This document shows positions 49,390 to 57,825 of a DNA stretch of 64,000 nt, in pieces (positions within the stretch are counted from its first letter, which is position 1; the number at the start of each line of letters is the position of its first letter). The notes under the pieces are model-generated. The model saw only the letters and a list, made by a program, of their open reading frames with translations, made no database searches and was not told the DNA's origin. The stretch covers positions 146,957-210,956 of the forward strand of contig NZ_SOFG01000023.1 of NCBI RefSeq assembly GCF_004402485.1, written 5' to 3'. Origin of the DNA: Cryobacterium algoricola. Its GTDB lineage: Bacteria; Actinomycetota; Actinomycetes; Actinomycetales; Microbacteriaceae. The translations under genes were made by a program, and so were the position numbers.

Positions 49390-51073
49390 TAAAACTGCCA
49401 CGGCGACTGCAGCCCCGGAAACCGCCACCGGGCGGCCGCTGCTCTCGATCCAGAACCTGTCCATTTCCTTCCGAACCGCCCAGGGGGTGTTCACCGCCGT
49501 CACCGACGCGAATCTCGAACTGTCCGCGCGGTCCACTCTCGCCGTCGTCGGTGAATCGGGCTCCGGTAAGTCGACGATGTCAGCGGCGATCAACCGCCTG
49601 CTCGCCCCGAACGCGACCATCACCTCCGGGAAGATCCTCTTCAACGGGATCGACCTCGCCCAGGCCTCCGAGGCGCAGATGACCGGGGTACGCGGGGCCG
49701 GCATCGGCCTCGTGCCGCAGGACCCGATGTCGAACCTCGACCCGGTCTACCGGATCGGCCACCAGATCACCGAGGCCCTCGAGGCGCACGGTGCGACGCC
49801 CTCCGCCGCGCGCCTCCGGGCGATCGAGCTGCTCAGCATGGTCGGCATCCCCGAGCCCGAACGCCGTTTCCGGCAGTTCCCGCACGAATTCAGCGGCGGG
49901 ATGAGGCAGCGCGTGCTGATCGCGATCGGGCTGGCCTGCCGCCCGCAGCTGCTCATCGCGGACGAACCGACGAGCGCGCTCGACGTCACCGTGCAGCGGC
50001 AGGTCCTCTACCAGCTCTCCGCGCTGACCGAGGAGATGGGTACAGCGCTCTTCATGATCACCCATGACCTCGCCCTCGCGGCCGAGCGTGCCGACGAGGT
50101 GCTCGTCATGTTCCGCGGCAGCATCGTCGAGCACGGCCCGGCGCGCCAGATCCTCGAGGATCCCCAGCACGAGTACACGAAGCGCCTGCTCCTCGCCGCT
50201 CCGAGCCTCGCCGTGCGCCGCGGGGAGACCCGGAAGGCGACGCCGTACGCGACGCACCAGGCCGCAGGAACGGGCCATGTCGACAACATCATCGAGCTTT
50301 CCGCGGTGCGCAAGGAGTTCGTCGTGCGCAGCGGGTTCCTGTCGCGCCCGCAGCGGTTCGTCGCCCTCGCCGGGTCGACCTTCAGCATCCCTCGCGGCAG
50401 CACCGTCGCGATCGTCGGCGAGTCCGGCTCGGGCAAGTCGACGACCACGAGACTCGTGCTCGGGCTCGACGCACCCACCTCCGGGTCGATCACCTTCGAA
50501 GGCGCCGAGACGAGCGCATTCACGAAGAAGGAACTCTTCGACTTCCGGCGCCGGGTCCAGCCGGTGTTCCAGAACCCGTTCGCCTCGCTCGACGCCCTCT
50601 TCACCGTCGGCGCGACGATCGTCGAACCCCTCGTCGTTCACGGGTGGGGCACGAAGGAATCCCGGGCAGTCCGGCTGCTCGAACTGCTCGACGCAGTCGC
50701 CCTCCCCGCAGACATCGCGGCCCGCTACCCGCACGAGCTCTCGGGTGGCCAGCGCCAGCGCGTCGCCATCGCACGCGCGCTCGCGCTTCAGCCGGAACTC
50801 ATCGTGCTCGACGAAGCGGTGTCAGCCCTCGATGTGCTCGTGCAGGCGCAGATTCTCGACCTGCTCACGCGTCTTCAGCACGAATTCGGCCTGAGCTACC
50901 TGTTCATCAGCCATGACCTCGCCGTCGTGCGGCAGATCAGCGACTTCGTGCACGTCATGCAGAACGGCGTCATCGTCGAGAGCGGTACCCCGGACGAGAT
51001 CTTCGACTCGCCCCGGGAGCAGTACACCCGGGAACTGCTCGCCGCGATCCCCGGCTCCCGCATCGCGAGCTGA
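49382..51073 (+). CDS. Fused oligopeptide-type ABC ATPase (DppD-DppF)
   Basis: The 563-aa protein has two complete ABC ATPase halves. The first (about 20-265) has Walker A GESGSGKST, signature FSGGMRQRVLIAIGL and Walker B LLIADEPTSALD. The second (about 300-560) has Walker A GESGSGKST, signature [15 protein letters not shown] and Walker B LIVLDEAVSALD (Ala for the usual Pro-Thr-Ser). It powers the permeases at 51137 and 52009 and binding protein at 53131, encoded convergently on the other strand. Splitting the transporter across two converging transcripts is unusual, but both appear to share an operator. Confidence 0.92.
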   Translation: MSDKTATATAAPETATGRPLLSIQNLSISFRTAQGVFTAVTDANLELSARSTLAVVGESGSGKSTMSAAINRLLAPNATITSGKILFNGIDLAQASEAQMTGVRGAGIGLVPQDPMSNLDPVYRIGHQITEALEAHGATPSAARLRAIELLSMVGIPEPERRFRQFPHEFSGGMRQRVLIAIGLACRPQLLIADEPTSALDVTVQRQVLYQLSALTEEMGTALFMITHDLALAAERADEVLVMFRGSIVEHGPARQILEDPQHEYTKRLLLAAPSLAVRRGETRKATPYATHQAAGTGHVDNIIELSAVRKEFVVRSGFLSRPQRFVALAGSTFSIPRGSTVAIVGESGSGKSTTTRLVLGLDAPTSGSITFEGAETSAFTKKELFDFRRRVQPVFQNPFASLDALFTVGATIVEPLVVHGWGTKESRAVRLLELLDAVALPADIAARYPHELSGGQRQRVAIARALALQPELIVLDEAVSALDVLVQAQILDLLTRLQHEFGLSYLFISHDLAVVRQISDFVHVMQNGVIVESGTPDEIFDSPREQYTRELLAAIPGSRIAS

Positions 51074-51089
51074 CCCCCGCCGGACGAAC

Positions 51090-51124
51090 GAAGCGGCGCC
51101 CGGACACAGTCCGGGCGCCGCTTC
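51090..51124. terminator. Bidirectional terminator, perfect 16-bp stem
   Basis: GAAGCGGCGCCCGGAC (51090-51105) and its exact complement (51109-51124) with a 3-nt ACA loop, followed by TTTCCC. It separates the convergent ATPase and DppC-type permease genes. Confidence 0.88.
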
Positions 51125-51136
51125 TTTCCCTTCCGC

Positions 51137-52012
51137 TCAGCGGCGGGTGGCCTTCACGTCGAGGGCGTCCCGCAGGCCGTCGCCGATGAAGTTGATCGCG
51201 AGCACGATCGTGAGCATCGCGAATCCCGGCGCCGCGGCAATCCAGGGCTGGTAGAAGTTCTTGGCGCCGTCGGTGATCATCGCACCCCACTCCGGAGTGG
51301 GCGGAAGGGCGCCGAGACCGAGGAAGCTCAGCGACGCGACCAGCAGGATGACCTGTCCGAGGTCCATGGTCGCGTTCACCAGGATCGGGGTCAGCGACTG
51401 CGGCACGATGTGCCGGAACAGGATGCGCGGACCGCTCGCACCGATCGCCACGGCCGACTCGACGTGCTCCCGCTGCTTGATCGACAGCACCTGCCCGCGC
51501 ATCAGCCGTGCATAGATCGGCCACCAGACGATCACGATCGCGATCAACGCGTTGTTCAGGCCGGGGCCGAGCGAAGCGGCGACCGCCATCGCGAGCAGGA
51601 TCGCGGGGAATGCCATCGTCATGTCCGCGATGCGCATGATCACCGCATCCACCCAGCCGCCGAAGTAGCCGGCGACGGCGCCGAGCACGCTGCCGATCGT
51701 GACGGAGACCACGATCGCGACCGCGGCGATCGGAAGCGAATAGCGGGCACCGTACAGGGTGCGGCTGAACACGTCACGACCGAGCGCATCCGTACCGAAC
51801 CAGTGCGCCCCACTGGGCGTGAGCAGCCGTTCGCCCACCTGCTTGATCGGGTCGTACGGCGCGATCCACTGCACACCGATGGCGGCGACGATCCAGAAGG
51901 CAAGCACCACGTAGCCGAAGATCATCGGGGGCCGCAGCCAGGCGGATGCCGACCCGCGCCTCCACAGGTCGCGGGCGTTTCCGGCCAGGCTGGGCAACGA
52001 GATCGCGGTCAT
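51137..52012 (-). CDS. ABC transporter permease (DppC type)
   Basis: The 291-aa permease has about six helices and the binding-protein-dependent EAA motif (ESAVAIGASGPRILFRHIVP), with the N-terminal OppC segment (YDPIKQVGERLLTPSGAHWF, GTDALGRDVFSRTLYG). ATG 52012 overlaps the DppB stop (ATGA). It forms the channel with the protein encoded at 52009 for peptide-like or other solute uptake. Confidence 0.92.
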   Translation of the reverse strand: MTAISLPSLAGNARDLWRRGSASAWLRPPMIFGYVVLAFWIVAAIGVQWIAPYDPIKQVGERLLTPSGAHWFGTDALGRDVFSRTLYGARYSLPIAAVAIVVSVTIGSVLGAVAGYFGGWVDAVIMRIADMTMAFPAILLAMAVAASLGPGLNNALIAIVIVWWPIYARLMRGQVLSIKQREHVESAVAIGASGPRILFRHIVPQSLTPILVNATMDLGQVILLVASLSFLGLGALPPTPEWGAMITDGAKNFYQPWIAAAPGFAMLTIVLAINFIGDGLRDALDVKATRR

Positions 52013-53022
52013 GCGAGCCTCACTCTCGGGTCGACGACGGCGTACACGATGTCGGTGGCCAGGCTGGCCAGCAGGAAGATGGCGCCACCGACGAGGGTGA
52101 CCCCGTTGATGGCGGGGTAGTCGAGGGTACGCGTGGCGCCGACGGCATAGGAGCCGATCCCGTTCCAGGAGAAGATCTGCTCGACGAGCACGGCACCGGT
52201 GAGCAGCGCGCCGAACGCGAAGCCCACGATCGTCACGACCGGGGTGAGCGAATTGCGCAGCACATGGTGCCGCATCACGAACCCGTCGCTGAGGCCCTTC
52301 GCGCGCACGGTCCGCACGTAGTCCGCGTGCATCTCGTCGAGCATCGACGCCCGGACCAGTCGGCTGATCGTGCCGACCAGCCCCCAGCCCAGGATGAACG
52401 CCGGCAGGATCAGGTGGCTGACCGCATCGAGGAAGAGCGGGATGTTTCCGGCGAGCAGGGAGTCGACCGTGTAGAAGCCCGTGACGTTCGCGGGAGGTTC
52501 GATCCTGGCCGAGAGCCGGCCGGGGCCGGGGAGCACGCCGAGCTGGGCGTAGAAGACGAAGAGGAAGACGAGGCCGGTCCAGAAGACCGGGAGGGACGAT
52601 CCGAGCAGGGAGAAGAACCGGCTCAGGTGGTCGGCGAACCTGTCCTTCCGGCTGGCCGAGATCACGCCGAGGGCGATACCGCCGAGGGCGCCGATGAGGA
52701 GGGCGACGATCGTGAGTTCGAGGGTGGCGGGAAGACGGCTGAGCAGGTCGCTCGTCACGCTTGATTTGGTGCTGAAGGATGTTCCGAGGTCGCCCTGGAG
52801 CAGGTGACCGAGATAGTTCAGGTACTGCGTGAAAATGTCCTGGTCGAGACCCCAGCGCGCCTTGGCGGCCGCGACGATCTCTGGGTTGTTGAGGTTGCGT
52901 TCGCCGACGAGCGAGGCGATCGGGTTCGCCGGCAACAGCCGGGAGATCACGAAAGCGATCGTCACGATGCCGAGCAGAAGCAGCGGCAGGATGGCGATCC
53001 GTTTGAGGATGAAGCGAAGCAT
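52009..53022 (-). CDS. ABC transporter permease (DppB type)
   Basis: The 337-aa permease has the OppB-family start (MLRFILKRIAILPLLLLGIV), the DLGTSFSTKSSVTSDLLSRL segment and EAA loop (YVRTVRAKGLSDGFVMRHHV). About six helices are visible. It lies 108 bp downstream of the binding protein and is coupled to DppC. The NPIASLVGERNLNNPEIVAA segment is usual in nickel/dipeptide-type permeases but does not fix the substrate. Confidence 0.92.
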   Translation of the reverse strand: MLRFILKRIAILPLLLLGIVTIAFVISRLLPANPIASLVGERNLNNPEIVAAAKARWGLDQDIFTQYLNYLGHLLQGDLGTSFSTKSSVTSDLLSRLPATLELTIVALLIGALGGIALGVISASRKDRFADHLSRFFSLLGSSLPVFWTGLVFLFVFYAQLGVLPGPGRLSARIEPPANVTGFYTVDSLLAGNIPLFLDAVSHLILPAFILGWGLVGTISRLVRASMLDEMHADYVRTVRAKGLSDGFVMRHHVLRNSLTPVVTIVGFAFGALLTGAVLVEQIFSWNGIGSYAVGATRTLDYPAINGVTLVGGAIFLLASLATDIVYAVVDPRVRLA

Positions 53023-53130
53023 CTGGAACTCCGTAAAATGCGGGGCGACGGTACAGGCAGGGCGACGGTACAGGCAGCCAGTGCGGGGCGTGGACCGGGT
53101 CCGCGCCCCGCACTGTCGCTGGGCGGTGGC

Positions 53131-54759
53131 TTACTTCGTGAGCCCGAGCGCCCCGAGGTCGACGTTGCAGCACGGGCTGTAGGTCACACCCGTGATGTCG
53201 CTCGCGTGGGCCATGATCAGCTGCGGGTTGACGATCGGCAGGATATTGACGTCGTCGGCCATCAACTGGGCGAGCGACTGGTAGCTCGCCGTGCGCTCGG
53301 CCCCGGTCTGGGCGAGCGCAGTCGTGAGCCCGTCGACCTCGGCCTGGTTGACCGTCTTGCCGGCCAGGGACGCGAAGTTGGCGACGTAGCCGCCGTTCGG
53401 GATCAGGCCGAAGTACTGCACGTACTGGCTCGAGTCCGTGTGGTCCGGCGCGAAGTACACGGCCGTGATCGGAGTTCCCTTGCCGCCGATGACGTCGGCC
53501 CACTGGCTGAAGTCGACCGGGGTCAGTTCGAGCGTGATGCCGACCGAAGCGAGGTTCTGCTGGATGGCCTGCATCTGGAGGTCGAGATCGACGCCGTACG
53601 CGACGATCTTCGGGTACGTCGAGCTGATCGTGAAGCCGTCCGGGTAGCCGGCCTCCGCGAGCAGCGCCTTCGCCTTCGTAACGTCGTAGCTCGGCAGGGC
53701 GACCTTCTCACTGCCCTCGAAGCCGTTCGGGATCGGAGAGCCCTGCAGCTTCCCGTAGCCGGCGACGAGGGTCTTGACGATGTTGTCGTAGTCGATGGCG
53801 TCCCTGATCGCCTCGCGCACCCGCACATCGGCGAGGGGGGCCCCGCCCTCCGCCCCGGGCATCAGGGCGATGTAGGTGTAGTTGAACGAATCGACGGCCG
53901 CCGTCGTGACCGTCGGGCTGTTCTTGAGCTGGTCGAGGGCGTCCGGGCTGATCTGCATGGCGATGTCGACGTCACCCTGCTGGAGCTGCTGGAGCTGCGA
54001 GCTCGAGTCGGTGACCTCCTTGAGCGTCACGGTGTCGAAGGTGGGCTTGGTGCGCCAGTAGTTCGGGTTCGCCGTGAGCTTCACGGCGCTGTTGGCCGTG
54101 TAGCTGTCGAGGATGTACGGACCGCTGCCGGCGGAGTTGGAGAGGAACCAGTCTTCCGCGGTGTCCGCGGTCGACGCGTCGGCCGCGGCGGATGCGCCGT
54201 GCTCGCTGGCGACGTCACTGTTCACGATGCCCAGGTACGACGCCGCGACGATCGCGAGGAATGCCGAGTTGGGTGCCGCGAAGTTGACGACCACTGTCTT
54301 CGCGTCGGGGGTGTCGATCGAGGTCATGCCCGCGAGCAGATAGGAGGCGCTGCCCTTGATATTCGCGAGGCGTTCCAGACTCCACTTGACGTCCTTCGGT
54401 TCGACCGGTGAGGCGTCCGAGAAGGTCGCAGCGGGGTCGAGCCCGAAGGTGAACTGGGTGTTGTCGGCGTTCGCGGTGAAGGTCGAGGCCAGCCCGGGCT
54501 GAAGGGTCTTCGAGTCTTCGGGGCTCACGATCACGAGCCGGTCGTAGAGCGCCGTGAAGACGATCTGGCAGGTGTCGCAATAGCCGCGGTCGGGGTCGAG
54601 GGTCGTCAGGTCCATCGCCCTCGCGATCACGAGGTCGTGCTTCGCGACGGCGGTCGTGGCCGCTCCGACGCTGCAGCCGGTCAGCAGCAGGGTTGCGGTC
54701 GCGGCCATCGCGACGAGGGAGCGCCATTTGAAGCGGGTGGAGCGTTGTTTCGTGTGCAC
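53131..54759 (-). CDS. Extracellular solute-binding lipoprotein, family 5
   Basis: The 542-aa protein has a type II signal peptide (FKWRSLVAMAATATLLLTGC) and an SBP_bac_5 fold (DLTTLDPDRGYCDTCQIVFT, ATFSDASPVEPKDVKWSLER, GSGPYILDSYTANSAVKLTA, VRVREAIRDAIDYDNIV). The CDTC pair near residue 60 is not usual in dipeptide binders and may form a disulfide or shape the pocket. GTG 54759 is chosen (GGAG 6 nt upstream). It captures the substrate for the permeases downstream in the same operon. Confidence 0.92.
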   Translation of the reverse strand: MHTKQRSTRFKWRSLVAMAATATLLLTGCSVGAATTAVAKHDLVIARAMDLTTLDPDRGYCDTCQIVFTALYDRLVIVSPEDSKTLQPGLASTFTANADNTQFTFGLDPAATFSDASPVEPKDVKWSLERLANIKGSASYLLAGMTSIDTPDAKTVVVNFAAPNSAFLAIVAASYLGIVNSDVASEHGASAAADASTADTAEDWFLSNSAGSGPYILDSYTANSAVKLTANPNYWRTKPTFDTVTLKEVTDSSSQLQQLQQGDVDIAMQISPDALDQLKNSPTVTTAAVDSFNYTYIALMPGAEGGAPLADVRVREAIRDAIDYDNIVKTLVAGYGKLQGSPIPNGFEGSEKVALPSYDVTKAKALLAEAGYPDGFTISSTYPKIVAYGVDLDLQMQAIQQNLASVGITLELTPVDFSQWADVIGGKGTPITAVYFAPDHTDSSQYVQYFGLIPNGGYVANFASLAGKTVNQAEVDGLTTALAQTGAERTASYQSLAQLMADDVNILPIVNPQLIMAHASDITGVTYSPCCNVDLGALGLTK

Positions 54760-54868
54760 GTGAGTCTCCTCTGTTGATTGCGTGTTGATTGCGAACCCGG
54801 CTGTCCCGCCGGGTCTCACGGTGGCTGCAGCGTCGGAGCCGGATTGCTGGTGGTGGGTGGGGGCGGTC

Positions 54869-54920
54869 TTGTCAGTCGAACGGGTCAGCCGAACGGGTCA
54901 ACCGAACGGCTCAGCCGAAC
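54869..54920. repeat. Four imperfect 12-13-bp tandem repeats
   Basis: Units related to GGTCAGCCGAACG follow each other and overlap the last codons and stop of the aminotransferase gene (54911). They differ by one or two bases each. They lie in the 150-bp gap before the binding-protein gene and may affect mRNA stability between the two genes. Confidence 0.6.
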
Positions 54921-56164
54921 AGGGTGCGCGTCTCGGCGAACGCGTCGTCGGTGCGCTCGAGCGCCCACGCGACATCCGCTTCGGTGTGCGCCGTGGAGAG
55001 GAACCAGTTGTGGGCGGGGTGCAGCAGCACGCCGCGGCGGACCGCCGCGTCGGTGAAGGCCGCAGCGGTCGCGAGGCTGTCGTCGTCCTCGAAGCGCAGG
55101 AACGGCATCGCGGGAGGCCCGCTCTGGAATACCGTGAAGCCGTGCGCAGCGGCCTGGCTCTGCAGTCCGTCGCGCAGGAGCTGGCCGACCCGGTTCATCT
55201 GGGCGGGGGTATCGGTCGCCGTGAGCAGGCCGATGTTGGCGATCGCCGCCGCCATCGCGGCACCGGCGTACCAGAACGATCCGGTCGCGAAGATGTCGGC
55301 GGCCGGCTGCCGGAGCGAGTCGATGCCGACGACGGATGAGATCGCGTAGCCGTTCGCCATCGCCTTGCTGAAGGCCGTGAGGTCCGGCTCGATGCCGAGC
55401 GGCTCCCAGGCGCCGCCGGTGTGCAGCCGGAAGCCGGTGCGGACCTCGTCCATGATCAGCACGGCGCCGATCCGGTCGGCGAGCGCTCGCACTCCCCTGG
55501 CGAAGGCCGGGTCGACGATGTACTGGTCGGTGGAGCCGGGGGCGTCGTGCCGGAACGGCGAGAGGATGATCGCTGCGGCGTCCCCTCCGGCCTCGGCAGC
55601 GGCCGCCTCGAGCGAGGCGAGGTCGTTGAACTCGAAGTCGATGATGTTCGCGCGGTCCTCCGGCGTGCTGCCGAGCGGGTTCGGGTTGAACCAGGCATTC
55701 GCGCCGTGATAGGCCGTGCCGCCCTTGAGCAGTTTCTTCCGGCCCGTCGCGGCCCGGGCGATCGTCACCGCGAGACTCGTCGCATCCGTGCCGTTCTTGG
55801 CGAACATGGCCCAGTCGGCGTGGGCGACGGTGTCGACCATCAGTTCGGCGAGCTCGACCATGCGTGCGGTCGGGCCACCGAGGGCGTCGCCACGCTTCTG
55901 CTGGGCGAGGGCCGCCGCGTCGACGACCGGGTTGGCGTAGCCGGAGATCATCGGGCCGAAGGAACACATGAAGTCGAGGTATTCGTTGCCATCGACGTCC
56001 CAGAGGCGGTTGCCCTTGCCCTCGGCGTAGAACTGGGGGAACCCGGCCGGCATCAGGGTCACGTTCATGTGCCCGTACATCCCGCTCGGAATGACCTTCC
56101 CCGCGCGGGCGCGCAGCGCGGCGTCGACGGGCAGTTCGGTCTGTTGTGTTGCTGTGATGGTCAT
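54911..56164 (-). CDS. PLP aminotransferase, class III (glutamate-1-semialdehyde aminomutase-like)
   Basis: The 417-aa fold-type I enzyme has an N-terminal AGKVIPSGMYGHMN, cofactor-binding FAKNGTDATSLAVTIARAAT, LIMDEVRTGFRLHTG with the PLP-ring Asp, and PLP lysine in LTAFSKAMANGYAISSVVG. It resembles GSA aminomutase and beta-amino-acid aminotransferases, but heme-pathway genes are absent, so a catabolic or biosynthetic transamination of the transported amine is more likely. It heads the operon with the binding protein and permeases and has a TetR-like site upstream (56205-56220). Confidence 0.88.
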   Translation of the reverse strand: MTITATQQTELPVDAALRARAGKVIPSGMYGHMNVTLMPAGFPQFYAEGKGNRLWDVDGNEYLDFMCSFGPMISGYANPVVDAAALAQQKRGDALGGPTARMVELAELMVDTVAHADWAMFAKNGTDATSLAVTIARAATGRKKLLKGGTAYHGANAWFNPNPLGSTPEDRANIIDFEFNDLASLEAAAAEAGGDAAAIILSPFRHDAPGSTDQYIVDPAFARGVRALADRIGAVLIMDEVRTGFRLHTGGAWEPLGIEPDLTAFSKAMANGYAISSVVGIDSLRQPAADIFATGSFWYAGAAMAAAIANIGLLTATDTPAQMNRVGQLLRDGLQSQAAAHGFTVFQSGPPAMPFLRFEDDDSLATAAAFTDAAVRRGVLLHPAHNWFLSTAHTEADVAWALERTDDAFAETRTLFG

Positions 56165-56204
56165 CCCTGGCTCACTTCCTGGTCTGTGCTGTCCTCACAG
56201 TTTT

Positions 56205-56220
56205 TATGACACGCGTCCGA
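56205..56220. promoter_or_regulatory. Putative TetR operator upstream of aminotransferase operon
   Basis: On the minus strand TCGGAC-GCGT-GTCATA matches TTGGAC-GCWT-GTCCGA at the GGAC-GCNT-GTC core; it lies about 40 bp before the ATG at 56164. This is a weaker copy of the sites at 49374 and 56958. Confidence 0.55.
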
Positions 56221-56253
56221 AATAAGTTTCTGCCCTGTTACAAGCGAGTAAAT

Positions 56254-56269
56254 TAACTCATGCGTCCAA
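56254..56269. promoter_or_regulatory. Putative TetR half-site upstream of its own gene
   Basis: The minus strand reads TTGGAC-GCAT-GAGTTA: the left half equals the site at 49374 and the right half is degenerate. It lies in the divergent region between the aminotransferase and TetR genes, about 65 bp before the TetR ATG. Confidence 0.45.
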
Positions 56270-56333
56270 AAACCGGGCACCCGCCGATGGGTCCCCGCAG
56301 TCGACTGGTGCGAACGAGAGAGAGACACAACAC

Positions 56334-56924
56334 ATGCCGAAGATTGTCGACCACGAGGAACGGCGCGCCGAGGTCCTCGAGGCCACGTGGCGGGTCATCG
56401 CGACCCGCGGACTGGATGCGGCCACGGTGCGCCAGATCGCGAAGGAGGCCGGCGTGTCGAGCGGCGTGCTCGCCCACTATTTCGCCGACAAGGACGACAT
56501 CCTCGTCCAGGCCCACCGCCTGGCCTACGACCGGGTCTTCCGCCGCGTCGAGGAGAAAATCGGCCGGTCAACCGGGATCGAGGCGCTCAGGGCCACGCTG
56601 TACGAGACACTGCCCATGGACGAGAACCGCCGGATCGAGGCCGTCATCGACATCAACTACATCGGCAGGGCGCTCAACGACCCCCGCCTCAAGCTGGTCA
56701 GGCAGGAGTCCGCGCAGGTCGCAAGGGGCTGGTGGCTCGGAGTGCTGACGTCGACCGCGGCGGGCGGCCATCTGGCCGTGGACACGAACCTCGAACTGCT
56801 CGTCGACCAGATCCTGGTGTTCATCGACGGGATCTCGCTGCAGTCGGTGCTGTTCCCCGACCTGATGACCCCGGAACTGCAGAAGCGGCTCGCCGACGAT
56901 CTAATCGCCCGCATCCGGGCCTGA
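56334..56924 (+). CDS. TetR-family regulator (BetI-like)
   Basis: The 196-aa protein has an N-terminal HTH (RRAEVLEATWRVIATRGLDA, VRQIAKEAGVSSGVLAHYFA) and a BetI-type C-terminal domain (LRATLYETLPMDENRRIEAV, LVDQILVFIDGISLQSVLFP). It is divergent from the aminotransferase operon and next to the aldo-keto reductase operon. The repeated TTGGAC-N4-GTCCGA sites in all neighbouring promoters make it the likely local regulator. Confidence 0.9.
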   Translation: MPKIVDHEERRAEVLEATWRVIATRGLDAATVRQIAKEAGVSSGVLAHYFADKDDILVQAHRLAYDRVFRRVEEKIGRSTGIEALRATLYETLPMDENRRIEAVIDINYIGRALNDPRLKLVRQESAQVARGWWLGVLTSTAAGGHLAVDTNLELLVDQILVFIDGISLQSVLFPDLMTPELQKRLADDLIARIRA

Positions 56925-56957
56925 GCCCACGGGGCGAGGCGCTAGGCTCGCTTTATA

Positions 56958-56973
56958 TTGGACGCTTGTCCGA
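56958..56973. promoter_or_regulatory. Putative TetR operator upstream of aldo-keto reductase
   Basis: TTGGAC-GCTT-GTCCGA, 27 bp before the ATG at 57001, followed by TAATAAC. It differs from the site at 49374 by one base in 16. The flanking sequences are otherwise unrelated. Confidence 0.65.
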
Positions 56974-57000
56974 TAATAACGCGACCGAATGGAGCGCCTC

Positions 57001-57825
57001 ATGCCGCCGACCCGACTCCCCACGATCACCCTCAATACCGGGGCGACGACCCCGCAACTCGGTTTCGGCGTCTTCGCACTGGACGACGAGGCGACCGCCC
57101 GCGCGGTCGAAGCGGCGATCGCCTCCGGGTACCGCTCGATCGACACGGCCGCCGTCTATCTCAACGAGCGCGGCGTCGGTCTCGGCATCCGCCGGAGCGG
57201 CATTCCGCGCGCGGAACTCTTCGTCACGACGAAACTCTGGAACACCCACCACCTGACCGCCGGCGAAGAAGCCGGGCACAGCCTCGATCGCCTCGGACTC
57301 GACTACGTCGACCTGTACCTGGTGCACTGGCCGGTGTCCTCGGCCGGAACGCACCTGCGGGCCTGGGACGGCCTCGAAGAGGTCCAACGATCCGGTGCCA
57401 CGCGGTCGATCGGCGTCTCCAATTTCTCCCGCGAGCAGGTCGACGAGGTGATCGCACTCGGCGGGACGGTTCCGAGCGTGAATCAGATCGAACTGCATCC
57501 CCTGCACTCCCAGCCGGAACTGCGGGCCTTCCACGCCGAACGGGGCATCGCCACCCAGGCCTGGTCGCCGCTCGGCCGCGGTCTCGCCCTCGGCACCCCC
57601 GAGATCGGCTCGATCGCACGGGAGCTCGGGGTCACCGAGGCGCAGGCCATCCTGCGCTGGCACCTTCAGCTCGGCACGATTCCGCTGCCCAAGTCGGCGT
57701 CCGCGGACCGGATCAGGGAGAACATCGACATCCTCGGCTTCGAACTCGACGCAACGGACATGGCGACCATCGACGCCCTCACGATCGGCCGCCGCGTCGA
57801 CGAGTCCTACTACGAGTGGGCATGA
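57001..57825 (+). CDS. Aldo/keto reductase
   Basis: The 274-aa (beta/alpha)8 NADPH-dependent reductase has the complete catalytic tetrad: D48 and Y53 (SIDTAAVY), K78 (VTTKLW) and H109 (LVHWP). The cofactor loop (IPLPKSASADRIRENIDILG) is intact. ATG 57001 is preferred since GGAG lies 6 nt upstream; ATG 56989 adds four residues. It reduces a carbonyl, possibly the product of the aminotransferase. It is coupled to the MFS gene by ATGA. Confidence 0.93.
   Translation: MPPTRLPTITLNTGATTPQLGFGVFALDDEATARAVEAAIASGYRSIDTAAVYLNERGVGLGIRRSGIPRAELFVTTKLWNTHHLTAGEEAGHSLDRLGLDYVDLYLVHWPVSSAGTHLRAWDGLEEVQRSGATRSIGVSNFSREQVDEVIALGGTVPSVNQIELHPLHSQPELRAFHAERGIATQAWSPLGRGLALGTPEIGSIARELGVTEAQAILRWHLQLGTIPLPKSASADRIRENIDILGFELDATDMATIDALTIGRRVDESYYEWA

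Noticed and set aside
51137..53503. 788-codon minus-strand frame as one protein
   Set aside because: Only the last 291 codons are a DppC permease; the upstream part is the wrong frame of DppB, which has its own complete gene overlapping by ATGA.
52804..54411. 535-codon open frame on the + strand
   Set aside because: Antisense to the solute-binding protein and DppB. No recognisable domain.
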